This document shows, piece after piece, positions 16,929-25,465 of a DNA stretch of 64,000 nucleotides (position 1 is the first letter of the stretch; the number at the start of each line of letters is the position of its first letter). The stretch is from CAVPTL01 sp963794415 (GTDB taxonomy: Bacteria > Actinomycetota > Thermoleophilia > Gaiellales > JAICJC01). Both the position numbers and the translations under genes were made by a program. Under the pieces are notes generated by a model. It was not told where the DNA came from and searched no databases. It saw nothing but the letters and a program-made list of their open reading frames with translations. Where the stretch lies: NCBI GenBank assembly GCA_963794415.1, contig CAWCDI010000002.1, positions 248,001 to 312,000 on the forward strand, read 5' to 3'.

Positions 16929-17999
16929 TCAGCAGACCTTGATGGAGCGGCACGGCACGCCGTCGTGCCCGTAGACGTCGGGCACGGTGCCCGAGATCGC
17001 CGCGGCCGCAGAGATCTGGGTCTTGGCGACAGGCGCCGCACAGGGAAAGTCCGTGCGCCGCACCATGGCCGCCTGCTTCGTGGAGGTGTGGATGGCGAGC
17101 GCGGCGATGAGCTGGTTCGCGCTCTTCACCGGTGCGTAGCCGCACTGCGAGGCGCCCGCAGCCCACTGCGACGTGACGCCCCCGAACCTCACCGGCGCGC
17201 CGTGGTTGAGCACCGCCCAGTAGGACAGATCCGACCACTCGCGGGCCATCCCCGGGTAGTAGATCTCGGGCAGCGGGTGGTTCACGCCCGACTTGCCGGC
17301 GGCGATGGTCCACTCCTGGGCCGGCGTCCAGTAGCCGGTCTCGAGCGAGCCGAAGTCCCAGAGGAGCGGCGGCAGCTTCCAGCCCGAGTGGTTGGAGGTG
17401 ACGTCGAATGCCGCCACGAACTTGTTGGTGGCCGTCCAGGCGGGATCCCATGCCGGCTCGGCATCGATGGCGGCCGTTGCGCGCACCTTCGATCCAAAGC
17501 CGCTCTTCACCACCCACTGCTCCACCTGGTTCTGACGCACCGCCCAGGCATAGCCGGCCTCGGTGTAGGACGGCGGCTCGATGCCGCAGCCGTTGGGGCA
17601 GCACTGCGGATCCTCGTTGGTGCACGAGTTGCTGGTGCCGCGGGCCACCGAGAGCGAGCCCTTGAGCGACGCGGGCCGGCAACGCACGTAGCCGCTGATG
17701 TAAGCCTCGACCGCCTTCGAGATGGGCACGTTCCACTGGAACGTGCCGGAGAAGTCCACCGTCCCGTAGGCGCCGTTCTTGTAGGCCAGGCGGCCGAAAT
17801 CGAGGATCACGAGCCCGGTCTTCTTGGCCGCGCCGGCATTGCAGCCCTGCGCGTCGAGCGTGGCGGGCAGCGTGGAATGCTCGTACTGGCTGATGGTCAC
17901 GGTGGGCGTCGTGGCGGCATGGGCGACGCCTGCGCCGAGTGCCAGAACGGCAATCGCGGCACATGCAGCGGCCAGGACGAGTGTGGATCGGGGGAACAT
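16929..17999 (-). CDS. Secreted Cys-rich protein of unknown function
   Basis: 356 residues with a clear signal peptide (MFPRSTLVLAAACAAIAVLA, cleavage near AHA-A). The mature part has ten Cys, including a dense cluster CTNEDPQCCPNGCG near 150-163, and is rich in aromatic residues (LLWDFGSLETGYWTPAQEW, SDLSYWAVLNHG). The region LVILDFGRLAYKNGAYGTVDF and the PAWDPAWTATNKFVAAFDV segment could be TIM-barrel strands of a glycosidase-like domain, but I see no catalytic signature. It is followed by no anchor, so it is probably released. No family recognised. Confidence 0.7.
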   Translation of the reverse strand: MFPRSTLVLAAACAAIAVLALGAGVAHAATTPTVTISQYEHSTLPATLDAQGCNAGAAKKTGLVILDFGRLAYKNGAYGTVDFSGTFQWNVPISKAVEAYISGYVRCRPASLKGSLSVARGTSNSCTNEDPQCCPNGCGIEPPSYTEAGYAWAVRQNQVEQWVVKSGFGSKVRATAAIDAEPAWDPAWTATNKFVAAFDVTSNHSGWKLPPLLWDFGSLETGYWTPAQEWTIAAGKSGVNHPLPEIYYPGMAREWSDLSYWAVLNHGAPVRFGGVTSQWAAGASQCGYAPVKSANQLIAALAIHTSTKQAAMVRRTDFPCAAPVAKTQISAAAAISGTVPDVYGHDGVPCRSIKVC

Positions 18000-18058
18000 C
18001 CGCGAGCATTATCGGCAGGATCGCCGGGAGCACGAGTAGGACCCGCTACAGTCGGACC

Positions 18059-18958
18059 GTGACCGGGACCCTGCGCGTGTGCTCGTTTCTGCCCAGTGCG
18101 ACGGAGATCATCGCCCAGCTCGGACTGGCCGATTCGCTGGTCGGCGTGTCGCAGGAGTGCCGCTGGCCGCCGGAGGTGGTGGGCACGCCGGTGGTGACCT
18201 CCGCACGCCTCGACCCGGCAGAGCTGACGAGCCTCGCCATCGACCGCCGCGTGCGCGCTGCGCTGGCCGAAGGCCGGTCGCTCTACACCGTGGATGCCGA
18301 GCTGGTTGACCGGCTCGCGCCCGACGTGATCGTCACGCAGGATCTGTGTGCGGTGTGCGCCGTCTCGAGCGGCGACCTGCGGTCGATCTGCCCGGTGGAT
18401 GCGCGGGTGGTCTCGCTGGATCCGCGCACCCTGGCGCACGTGGCGGATACGGTCGAGCTGCTCGCAGGGGTGCTGGGCGTGCCCGCTGCTGCCGGGCCGA
18501 TCGTCGCCGGCATGTGGAGCCGCATCGCGCAGGTGCGGGAGGCGGTTTCGGGCCGGCGGCCCCGGCGGATGTTCCTGGCGGAGTGGATCGACCCAGTGTT
18601 CTACGCAGGGCACTGGCTGCCGGAGATGATCCAGTGCGCCGGCGGCGTGGACGTGATTGGCCGCGCCGGCGAGCCGTCCTCGACCACCACCTGGGACGAC
18701 GTGCTGAGCCATGCCCCCGAGCTGGTGGTGATCGCACCTTGCGGATTCGATGCCGGCGAGGCCGCGCGGCGAGCCGCCGATCTGGAGCTGCCGTGCCCGG
18801 CGGTCGCGGTGGACGGCGACAGCTACTACTCGCGTCCTTCGCCGCGGCTCGCCGAGGGGGTGGAGCAGCTGGCGCACCTGTTGCACCCCGATCTGGTGGA
18901 TGACCCCGGGCTACCCGCCATCGAGCTGGCGATGGGGCCGGCCAAGCCTGGCTCGTAG
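18059..18958 (+). CDS. BtuF/Fe3+-siderophore-type substrate-binding domain protein, cytoplasmic
   Basis: 299 residues of the two-lobed periplasmic-binding-protein class III fold. RVCSFLPSATEIIAQLGLAD and LVGVSQECRWP match the start of cobalamin-binding BtuF proteins; VDRLAPDVIVTQDLCAVCAV and APELVVIAPCGFD complete the two lobes. No signal peptide or lipobox is present, so despite the fold it is not an obvious exported ABC partner; many actinobacteria have such stand-alone forms. GTG 18059 lies 6 bases after a -10 TACAGT (18047-18052), a leaderless start. The final 48 bases overlap the convergent small gene. Confidence 0.8.
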   Translation: MTGTLRVCSFLPSATEIIAQLGLADSLVGVSQECRWPPEVVGTPVVTSARLDPAELTSLAIDRRVRAALAEGRSLYTVDAELVDRLAPDVIVTQDLCAVCAVSSGDLRSICPVDARVVSLDPRTLAHVADTVELLAGVLGVPAAAGPIVAGMWSRIAQVREAVSGRRPRRMFLAEWIDPVFYAGHWLPEMIQCAGGVDVIGRAGEPSSTTTWDDVLSHAPELVVIAPCGFDAGEAARRAADLELPCPAVAVDGDSYYSRPSPRLAEGVEQLAHLLHPDLVDDPGLPAIELAMGPAKPGS

Positions 18959-19144
18959 GCCCTCCACCAGCTCGTCCAGCCCGTGCATCTCGGCGTCGAG
19001 CTCCCCGAGCCGCCGCTCGATGTCGCCCGCGGGCTCGCCGGCCTGCGCCCGGCGGTCGCGCAGCCGGTGGGACACCTTCAGCTGCATGCGCACGTAGGCC
19101 CGGCGCTCCCGGGCCGCATCTAGGAGCTCTTCGTCGGTGGCCAC
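18911..19144 (-). CDS. Small helical hypothetical protein
   Basis: 77 residues starting at GTG 19144, highly charged and probably one long helical hairpin (DEELLDAARERRAYVRMQLK, then DIERRLGELDAEMHGLDELV). Third codon positions are strongly G/C. Its start overlaps the cupin gene by 25 bases and its end overlaps the convergent BtuF-like gene by 48 bases. The start could be further in, for instance at the Met of MQLKVSH. Confidence 0.5.
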   Translation of the reverse strand: MATDEELLDAARERRAYVRMQLKVSHRLRDRRAQAGEPAGDIERRLGELDAEMHGLDELVEGLRARLGRPHRQLDGG

Positions 19145-19680
19145 GTGAGGCGCCCCTGGGTGGGCGGCGTGATACCGGAGTACGCCACGGCGGGATCGGA
19201 GGTATCGCTCGCAACTGCCGCGCCGTACCGGCCGGCCGCCTCGCTCGCCGGGTAGAAGAACGAGGTGTCCCCGCCCCGCCCGCCCACCATCAGCACGGCG
19301 CACGGGCCGTCGCCGGCACCGACCACCACGTGGGCCGTGCCCGGTGGCGAGTAGAAGAGATCCCACTGCCGAAGCCGCCGCTCCTCATCCTCCACGATCA
19401 GGACGCACTCCCCGAAGAGCACGAGAAAGGTCTCCTGGTGGTGCTCGCGGTGGTACACCGCCGCCGCCTGGCCGGGCTCGAGCACCCGGACGTTGATCCC
19501 GAAGGCGGTGAACCGCTCGCCGCCCGAGAACGTGCCGTCGAAGAGCGCCGCCTGGCCCATGTCGGACTCGATGGCGGCCGAATCGGCCACGTTCAGGACG
19601 AACCATCCCGGCCCGGCTGGATACCGGCCGCCGGCGTCGGTCTGGGCCATCTTCGCCTCGCCTACGGGATCCCAGTCCAT
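19120..19680 (-). CDS. Cupin-domain protein
   Basis: 186 residues with a single cupin barrel. Motif 1 is VYHREHHQETFLVLFGECVL (metal-binding His cluster and Glu) and motif 2 is WDLFYSPPGTAHVVVGAG (the second conserved His). Cupins of this layout are binding proteins or small isomerases/dioxygenases; the product is not predictable. It precedes and overlaps the small helical gene. Confidence 0.8.
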   Translation of the reverse strand: MDWDPVGEAKMAQTDAGGRYPAGPGWFVLNVADSAAIESDMGQAALFDGTFSGGERFTAFGINVRVLEPGQAAAVYHREHHQETFLVLFGECVLIVEDEERRLRQWDLFYSPPGTAHVVVGAGDGPCAVLMVGGRGGDTSFFYPASEAAGRYGAAVASDTSDPAVAYSGITPPTQGRLTWPPTKSS

Positions 19681-19751
19681 GGGCTCCAGTCTATCGCCGT
19701 GCCTGCCCGCGCCCGCCGCGAGATGTGCGGCGGGCGCGCGGCGCGGCGCGG

Positions 19752-20993
19752 TCAGAAGCCGGCGATCCCGTTGGGGGTGCCGACGCCGGTGGGCAGGTCG
19801 AACCCGGCGCGACCGGTGCAGCGGGCGGTGACCCCGTCACAGCCGGATGCGGGCCTGTTCGATCCCGAGGTCACGTCGTGGAAGGCGCCCGTGCCCAGGT
19901 GCGAGTAGAGGTACGACGCGGGAAGCGCTGCTCCGGTGACGTTGCCGGCCAGCGCGTAGACCCCTGCAATCACCGGTGCCGCAAGGCTCGTGCCACCAAC
20001 CTGGATCCAGCCGAGGCGGCTGGTGTAGACGGCAAGGCCGTTGGCGGGGTCGGCGACCGCTGCCACATCGTTGTCGCCGCGGATGCCCGCGGGGCATCCG
20101 GCGGTGCTGAAGCCTGCGGCCGCCTTCTGGAACGCCGCGGGCGCGACAGCGGCCGAGCCGCCACCGCCGGTCGCGCAGCCCGATCCGGAGCGCGACCACA
20201 CCTTCTCGCTGCGATAGGTGCCGTCGGCCGCCGTCGTGAGCGAGGTGCCGCCGACGGAGATCACCGTGTTCAGGACTGCGGGATAGCTCGCGCCGTACCC
20301 GTCGTCGCCGGAGGCCACGATGACCGCGTGCTTCGGCTGGTTGAACACTGCGTCGGTCTTGCTGCCAAGGCCGCCCCGGAGCGTCGAGCCCCAGCTGTTG
20401 GAGACGATGCTCGCCTGCTTGCCGGCGGCCGTCTCGGCGCTCAGGAGCGCTGCGAGGCCGTCGTTCTTGGCCTCGACCAGGACGATCTTGCAGGTCTGGC
20501 ACACGGCATGCACCGACTCGACATCCAGCGACGTCTCGACATCCCAGCCCGGCTTCGCCGCCGAGCCGGCCGCTGCGCCGAGATTGGTCTTCTGGAAACA
20601 CGCCGTCGTCACCGTGGTGGTGCACTGCGGGAGCACCGGCAGCGCGAACTTCTTGCTGTAGGCCGTGAGGTCGGCATAGACGCTCGCGGCATCGAAGGCG
20701 CCGACGACGGCGACCGTGGCGCCCGCGGGCGCCTTGACCGGCAGGTTGTACGCCTTGTGCAGCTGCGCCGGCGAGAGACCGGCGGGAAGCGCTGCAGGGC
20801 GAGCCGCCGAGATGACCTTGCCCGCGGGCGTCACCGCGATCATCGCAAGGCAGCGTTCGGGCCCGGTGGTACAGACACGCCGGGCCGTGGGCCGGGCGGC
20901 GTGGGCCGTCGGCGCTGCCACGGCGGCGCCCGACGATGCGACGGCCGTCAGCACAACGGCAGCCGTGCCCAGGCCAAGCAGAACTCGCTTCAT
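19752..20993 (-). CDS. Secreted sedolisin (S53) family serine-carboxyl protease
   Basis: 413 residues. A signal peptide covers 1-28 (MKRVLLGLGTAAVVLTAVAS). The catalytic residues are E153 and D157 in the ETSLD segment, the oxyanion Asp in VIVASGDDGYG near 230, and S336 in VGGTSLAAP. The C-terminal calcium site of the family is visible as HDVTSGS and GFDLPTGVGTPNG. The propeptide is short (about 60 residues) compared with kumamolisin. These acid-active endopeptidases digest extracellular protein. The ATG at 20993 has a GAGAGGGA ribosome-binding site; an upstream in-frame extension to 21056 is rejected because it destroys the signal peptide. Confidence 0.88.
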   Translation of the reverse strand: MKRVLLGLGTAAVVLTAVASSGAAVAAPTAHAARPTARRVCTTGPERCLAMIAVTPAGKVISAARPAALPAGLSPAQLHKAYNLPVKAPAGATVAVVGAFDAASVYADLTAYSKKFALPVLPQCTTTVTTACFQKTNLGAAAGSAAKPGWDVETSLDVESVHAVCQTCKIVLVEAKNDGLAALLSAETAAGKQASIVSNSWGSTLRGGLGSKTDAVFNQPKHAVIVASGDDGYGASYPAVLNTVISVGGTSLTTAADGTYRSEKVWSRSGSGCATGGGGSAAVAPAAFQKAAAGFSTAGCPAGIRGDNDVAAVADPANGLAVYTSRLGWIQVGGTSLAAPVIAGVYALAGNVTGAALPASYLYSHLGTGAFHDVTSGSNRPASGCDGVTARCTGRAGFDLPTGVGTPNGIAGF

Positions 20994-21029
20994 GTGATCC
21001 CTCTCAAGCATTGGTGTCGTGATTGAAAA

Positions 21030-21047
21030 CGCGTACTCGTGTACGCG
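21030..21047. promoter_or_regulatory. Inverted repeat in the sedolisin leader
   Basis: CGCGTAC-TCGT-GTACGCG, 7-bp perfect arms and a 4-base loop, 36 bases before the start codon and just downstream of the predicted transcription start. Candidate operator or leader hairpin. Confidence 0.5.
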
Positions 21048-21057
21048 AAGAACCACA

Positions 21058-21085
21058 ACACTACTGCGTGCTGACAGTGCTGCAA
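21058..21085 (-). promoter_or_regulatory. Promoter of the sedolisin gene
   Basis: Minus strand -35 TTGCAG (21085-21080), 16-base spacer, -10 TAGTGT (21063-21058). The transcript would have a leader of about 60 bases, carrying the inverted repeat at 21030-21047. Confidence 0.45.
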
Positions 21086-21136
21086 GTTGCGCTATCGCAC
21101 CGGAAGCGTCGCGGTGCCCGTAACGGTCGGGCCGGG

Positions 21137-21694
21137 CTACTTGGCGAGGCGCGCCAGGTGCCGCCGCATGGCCTGTCGGGCGCCTGCGCCGTCGCGCGCG
21201 AGGATGCTCTCCACCACGCGGGACATGTCCTTGACCACGCGGTTGGTGACCTTGGTCTCGCGCGGCGACACCTCCACCAGCATCCCGATCGTCGCCGCGA
21301 GGACCCCGTTTCCCGACGCGCTTGCGATGGCGAGGCGAAGCTCGGTATACGAGCCGCGGACACCGTCCTTGAGGTCGGCGAGGATCCTGCTGAACGCCGC
21401 TGCATCGATGGCCGTGTGGTTCCGGGCGGCCTCGCGGGCGGCGTGCGGCTCGAGCCGATCGCGCACCTCGAGCAGGTCGGCCTGATCGACCCCCGCCACG
21501 TAGGTGCCCGACCCCTGGCGCGGCTCGAGCGCGCCGAGGTCGATCAGCCGGCGCAGCCCCTCGCGAAGCGCCGGCCGCGACACTCCAAGGGTGACGGCGA
21601 GCTCACGCTCGGGCGGCAGCCGGTCGCCCACGCCCATGTTGTTCTCGGCGATGAGATCGCGGATGCGTGCGGGGACATCAGAGGCAACAGTCAC
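21137..21694 (-). CDS. GntR-family (FadR-type) transcriptional regulator
   Basis: 185 residues. The N-terminal winged helix has the GntR signature (IRDLIAENNMGVGDRLPPER, ELAVTLGVSRPALREGLRRL, and the wing LEPRQGSGTYVAG). The C-terminal domain is a shortened helical FCD ligand-binding domain (residues 75-180). GTG 21694 is the start. It is divergent from a SIS-domain enzyme; the 58-base intergenic region holds GGTCAGACC, matching the TGGT-N3-ACCA style of FadR-subfamily operators. It probably controls the neighbour and itself in response to a sugar acid or amino sugar (inference). Confidence 0.85.
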   Translation of the reverse strand: MTVASDVPARIRDLIAENNMGVGDRLPPERELAVTLGVSRPALREGLRRLIDLGALEPRQGSGTYVAGVDQADLLEVRDRLEPHAAREAARNHTAIDAAAFSRILADLKDGVRGSYTELRLAIASASGNGVLAATIGMLVEVSPRETKVTNRVVKDMSRVVESILARDGAGARQAMRRHLARLAK

Positions 21695-21716
21695 GATCGG
21701 ACGATCCTACATGACC

Positions 21717-21725
21717 GGTCAGACC
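21717..21725. promoter_or_regulatory. Candidate GntR operator GGTCAGACC
   Basis: The palindrome GGTCAGACC, flanked by ACATG (21709-21713) and CATGT (21727-21731), in the divergent GntR/SIS intergenic region. A -10 TAGGAT at 21739-21744, 8 bases before the SIS gene start, follows it. The same 9-mer recurs elsewhere in the window, mostly inside genes. Confidence 0.45.
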
Positions 21726-21752
21726 ACATGTGAGCGACTAGGATGGCCGTCC

Positions 21753-22700
21753 ATGAGCCTCATGCGCGAGACAATCAACGGTCAGGCCGCCGAGCTGCGG
21801 CGAATCCTCGGTGACACGGAGAGCCCCAACGCCGCCGCCGAACGGCTGCGAAACCGGCGAGTTCTGCTGGTCGGGACCGGCACCAGCTGGCACGCGGCGA
21901 ACGCCGGAGCCTGGTTTCTGCGCGCGGCGGGAGTCGAGGCGTGGGCCATCCAGGGCGCCGACGCGGCGATGCACGGCCCGCGGCCCGGGGCCGGCGACGG
22001 CCTCATCCTGATGAGCCATCGCGGCACCAAGCGCTACACGAGCGCCGCGCTCGCCGATGCCAGGGAGGCGGGCGCCGAGGTGGTGACCATCTCCGGGATC
22101 GGGGTGCCGGGAGCCGACATCGAGACGACTGCTGCCGAGACGTCGTCGGCGTTCACCGCCAGCCACACGGCGGCGATGCTCCGCGTCGCCCAGATCGCGG
22201 TCGCGCTCGGCGCCGACCTCGGCCGCCTCGATGCCGTCCCCGAGACAGTCGATGCGGTGGTGACAGCGGGCGAGACCGGCATCGAGCCGCCGGCACGGAT
22301 GCTCGAGTTCGCGGGCGCGGGGATCAACCAGTGGACCGCCGCCGAGGCCGCGCTCAAGGTGCGTGAGACGTGCTACGTCGCGACCGAGGGGCACTCGGCG
22401 GAACAGCTGCTGCACGGACCGATCGTGGCGCTGGGCGAGAGCGACGCGCTGGTGTGCCTGAACGGCGGCGGGCCCGGCGAGGGCCGGCTGATCGAGGTCG
22501 CGGGCTCGGCCGAATCGGCCGGGGTCAACGTGCACACGATCACCGCGACCTACCCGTCGGAGCTCCTCTCGGTGTTCCCGCTCACCGCCGCCGTGCAGCG
22601 CATCGCCCTCGAGCTGGCCGAGCGGCTGGGCACCAACGCCGACAGCTTCGGCAAGGATCTGCCCAGCCGGGCCCACGCGCTGGACGGCATCGAGCTCTAG
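21753..22700 (+). CDS. SIS-domain sugar-phosphate isomerase/deaminase-like protein
   Basis: 315 residues containing two SIS domains as in the isomerase half of GlmS and in AgaS/FrlB-type deglycases. Sugar-phosphate binding segments are VGTGTSWHAANAGAWFL, ILMSHRGTKRYTSAAL (Ser/Thr loop), and KVRETCYVATEGHSAEQLLH with the Glu-His typical of the family. The glutaminase domain of GlmS is absent. It is regulated by the divergent GntR protein (inference). The stop is embedded in CTAG shared with ferritin. Confidence 0.85.
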   Translation: MSLMRETINGQAAELRRILGDTESPNAAAERLRNRRVLLVGTGTSWHAANAGAWFLRAAGVEAWAIQGADAAMHGPRPGAGDGLILMSHRGTKRYTSAALADAREAGAEVVTISGIGVPGADIETTAAETSSAFTASHTAAMLRVAQIAVALGADLGRLDAVPETVDAVVTAGETGIEPPARMLEFAGAGINQWTAAEAALKVRETCYVATEGHSAEQLLHGPIVALGESDALVCLNGGGPGEGRLIEVAGSAESAGVNVHTITATYPSELLSVFPLTAAVQRIALELAERLGTNADSFGKDLPSRAHALDGIEL

Positions 22701-23227
22701 AGGGCGCCGCCCGCTGCGTGCGGCGCCGTGGGGTCGGCGGCCTCCGGCGAGTCCTCGCGCGCCAGGTACTCCTCGGCCATGAGCGGGTTCTCGGAGGCGC
22801 GCTGCACCACCTTCAGGAGATCGGACATGCTCGAGACCTCCTCCACCTGCTCCTTGATGAACCACTGCATGAACTGCTCGCCCGCGTAGTTGCCCTCGTC
22901 GCGGGCCTTGCCGGCCAGCGCGTTGATCTGGGCCGTCACGTTTCGCTCCTGCTGGAGCGCGAGCGCCACGGGCTCGACCGTGTCGCCGAAGGCGGTCTGC
23001 GGAGCGGCGACGCCGGGGATGGTCACGTCGCCGCCGGCGTCCATCAGGTACTGCACCATCATCATGGCGTGGTTTCGCTCCTCCAGCGCCTGCTGGTAGA
23101 AGTGCGCGGCCAGCCGCGGGAGCGTCTCCGAGTCGTAGTAGACCGCGATCGCGATGTACTGCTGGGCGGCACCGAACTCGTAGGCGATCTGGTCGTTCAG
23201 GGACTTGGTGAAATCTGACTCGGACAT
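22697..23227 (-). CDS. Ferritin (non-heme iron storage)
   Basis: 176 residues forming the four-helix ferritin bundle. Ferroxidase ligands are recognisable in QIAYEFGAAQQYIAIAVYYD (first-helix Glu), ALEERNHAMMM (E-x-x-H) and ALQQERNVTAQ. The acidic C-terminal tail (SPEAADPTAPHAAGGAL) extends beyond the bundle. It takes up Fe(II), oxidises it and stores it in a 24-mer. The start is ATG 23227. Convergent with the SIS gene, sharing CTAG for both stops. Confidence 0.92.
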   Translation of the reverse strand: MSESDFTKSLNDQIAYEFGAAQQYIAIAVYYDSETLPRLAAHFYQQALEERNHAMMMVQYLMDAGGDVTIPGVAAPQTAFGDTVEPVALALQQERNVTAQINALAGKARDEGNYAGEQFMQWFIKEQVEEVSSMSDLLKVVQRASENPLMAEEYLAREDSPEAADPTAPHAAGGAL

Positions 23228-23268
23228 CGAACCTCCAACGGATGGACTCGGGGTAACCTAACCATCCC

Positions 23269-24024
23269 ATGGCTCGTGTGCAGGCAATCCATCTGTCGCC
23301 CGTGAAGTCGCTGCGGCTGCGCGCAGTACCGGAGGCGATGATCGGCGCCGACGGCATCCCCGGGGATCGCGACTTCCTGCTGCTCGACGCCCGCGGCCGC
23401 GTGGCGACGCAGCGCCAGATCGGCAAGCTCGCGCAGGTTGAGAGCTACTGGGACGGCACCGTGCTCACGCTGCACATGCCCGATGGCGCGATCGTCTCCG
23501 GCGAGCCCGCCGAGGCCGGCCGTGCCGAGACCGAGCTCTGGGGCCGGCAGATCACCGGCGCGCTCATCGAGGGCCCGTGGAACGCTGCGCTCTCGAAGCT
23601 CGCCGGCGCGCCGCTTCGGCTCCTGCGGCCCCATGCCGCCGAGCGGGCGCTCGACTCCCACCCGGTCTCGGTGCTCTCGCAGTCGGCGGTCGATCGGCTC
23701 GGCTCCCATGCCGGCCGCGAGGGAGACCTGGATGCGCGCAGGTTCCGGCCAACGCTCCTTCTGACCGACTGCGACCCGCACGCCGAGGACGAGTGGGTGG
23801 GCCGCGAGGTGCGGGCGGGCGAGGCGGTGCTGAAGGTGGTACGGCTCGACCCGCGCTGCGTCCTCACCACCCGCCACCCGGAGAGCGGCGAGCGCGATGC
23901 CGACACGCTGCGCTGGATCGACCAGACCCGCGGCCGCGTGGACGGCGACGTCATGTTCGGCGTCTATGCAGATGTCTCGGAGCCCGGCATGGTGCGTGTC
24001 GGCGACCTGGTGGAGGTGGTATGA
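23269..24024 (+). CDS. MOSC-domain protein
   Basis: 251 residues: an N-terminal MOSC_N beta barrel (VQAIHLSPVKSLRL, DFLLLDARGRVATQRQ) and a C-terminal MOSC domain with the conserved Cys in LDPRCVLTTRHPESGERD, the residue that carries sulfur or ligates molybdenum in mARC/YiiM relatives. It is first in a run of same-strand genes and overlaps the Fe-ADH gene as ATGA. A -10-like TAACCT lies 9 bases before the ATG. Likely a molybdenum-cofactor-linked reductase or sulfur carrier. Confidence 0.85.
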   Translation: MARVQAIHLSPVKSLRLRAVPEAMIGADGIPGDRDFLLLDARGRVATQRQIGKLAQVESYWDGTVLTLHMPDGAIVSGEPAEAGRAETELWGRQITGALIEGPWNAALSKLAGAPLRLLRPHAAERALDSHPVSVLSQSAVDRLGSHAGREGDLDARRFRPTLLLTDCDPHAEDEWVGREVRAGEAVLKVVRLDPRCVLTTRHPESGERDADTLRWIDQTRGRVDGDVMFGVYADVSEPGMVRVGDLVEVV

Positions 24025-25184
24025 CCAACTCTGTGCCCGCATTTCGCAACCACCTGCCGGTGAAGATCCGCTTCGGCGACGGGTGTGCCGGGGATCTCGC
24101 CGGGGTGCTGGCCGACGAGGGCGCCAGGCGGCCGCTGATCGTGATCGACGCCGGCCTCGCTGAGCTCGTGCCGGCGGTGGCCGCAGCGCTCGCCCCGGTG
24201 TCCGGTGCAGTGCGCTTCGAGAAGGCGCCCGGCGAGCCCACCGACACGCTGGTCGAGACCGCGGCAGCAGCCCTGGCCGACGCCGGCTGCGACGCCGTGG
24301 TGGCCATCGGCGGCGGCTCGGCGATGGACACCGCCAAGGCCGCGCGGCTCGTGGCTGCCCAGGGCGGCCCCTACCTGCGCTTCGCCGCGGGCGGCGTCAC
24401 CTACGAGCCGCCGGCGATCCCGCTCATCTGCGTGCCCACCACGGCGGGCACCGGCAGCGAGGTCTCGGGCGGCGCGGTGATCACCGACGAGGCCAGCCAC
24501 ACCAAGGCCGGCATCGCGAGCCCGCACCTGCGGGCGCAGCACGCGCTGGTGGACCCGCTCCTCACCCATGGCCTGCCGCCGAAGATCACCGCCTATACCG
24601 GCGTGGACGCCCTCGCCCAGGCGATCGCGGCGATGGTGGTGACCGCGCGCACGCCGGTTGGCGACGGCATCGCGCTCGAGTCGATCCGCCTCGCCACCGA
24701 GGCACTCCCGCGCGTGGTGGCAGACGGCAGCGACGCAGACGCCCGGTCGGCCATGGCCTGCGCCAGCCTGCTGGCCGGCCTCTGCATGAACATCTCCGAC
24801 TGCGGCTCGGAGCACTCGCTCGGCCAGGCGGTGGGCGGGCTGCTGGGCCTGCCCCACGGGCTCACCATCGGCCTGGTGCTGGCCGAGACGATGGATCGCG
24901 ACCGCGCGACCATCCCCGCGATCTTCGAGCGCATCGCCGATGCGATGGGCGAGCCCGCGGACGGGTCGGGCGATGGATCGCGCGCCGTGACCGCCGTGCG
25001 CAGGCTGCTGGCGGAGCTCGAGTTCGAGACCTCCGCGGCGGTCGGCCTGCGCGAGGATCAGCTCGACGAGCTGGCCGAACGTGCGCTGTCCGACTACTTC
25101 ATCTCGGTCGCCCCGGTACCGTGGACGGCAGACGAGGTGCGCGCCGCCTACCGGAAAGGACTGGAGCTTGGCGACAGACGGTAA
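24021..25184 (+). CDS. Iron-containing alcohol dehydrogenase family protein
   Basis: 387 residues of the group III alcohol dehydrogenase fold. NAD binding: AIGGGSAMDTAKAARLVA. Metal-site residues: the Asp in AYTGVDALAQAI, and His in GSEHSLGQAVG and LPHGLTIGLVL. The sequence is close to maleylacetate reductase and lactaldehyde-type branches, but the substrate is not certain. Upstream in-frame sequence is rejected because the ATG at 24021 overlaps the MOSC stop (ATGA), implying coupled translation. Confidence 0.88.
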   Translation: MTNSVPAFRNHLPVKIRFGDGCAGDLAGVLADEGARRPLIVIDAGLAELVPAVAAALAPVSGAVRFEKAPGEPTDTLVETAAAALADAGCDAVVAIGGGSAMDTAKAARLVAAQGGPYLRFAAGGVTYEPPAIPLICVPTTAGTGSEVSGGAVITDEASHTKAGIASPHLRAQHALVDPLLTHGLPPKITAYTGVDALAQAIAAMVVTARTPVGDGIALESIRLATEALPRVVADGSDADARSAMACASLLAGLCMNISDCGSEHSLGQAVGGLLGLPHGLTIGLVLAETMDRDRATIPAIFERIADAMGEPADGSGDGSRAVTAVRRLLAELEFETSAAVGLREDQLDELAERALSDYFISVAPVPWTADEVRAAYRKGLELGDRR

Positions 25185-25446
25185 GAAGCCGCCGCCGAAG
25201 CTGCTCCTGAAATGGGAGTCGCTCCCCGGCCACATACAGATGATGATCAGCTTCCCGGTGCTGGTCGTGCTGCTCTTCCTGCTGCACATCACGCTCTTTC
25301 GCCAGCCGCTGGCACGCGGCGCGCTCTACGGCGTGTTCTGGGCGATCCCGGGCACCTACCTGGTGGTGATCGCGACCCGGACGGAGGCCGCCAAGCGCAG
25401 GGGTGAGCTCGGTGACGACGAAACTCACACCGACCCCAGCCCCTGA
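25168..25446 (+). CDS. Small two-helix membrane protein
   Basis: 92 residues with two transmembrane helices (about 20-41, MISFPVLVVLLFLLHITLF; 47-66, ALYGVFWAIPGTYLVVIAT) and charged ends. TTG 25168 is chosen because AAAGGA sits 7 bases upstream and translation would be coupled to the dehydrogenase stop, which it overlaps by 17 bases. Function unknown. Confidence 0.65.
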   Translation: MATDGKKPPPKLLLKWESLPGHIQMMISFPVLVVLLFLLHITLFRQPLARGALYGVFWAIPGTYLVVIATRTEAAKRRGELGDDETHTDPSP

Positions 25447-25453
25447 TGGCCAG

Positions 25454-25459
25454 TACTCT
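25454..25459 (+). promoter_or_regulatory. -10 element, leaderless HhH gene
   Basis: TACTCT followed by 6 bases and the ATG at 25466. It marks a promoter inside an otherwise continuous run of same-strand genes. Confidence 0.45.
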
Positions 25460-25465
25460 CCGACC

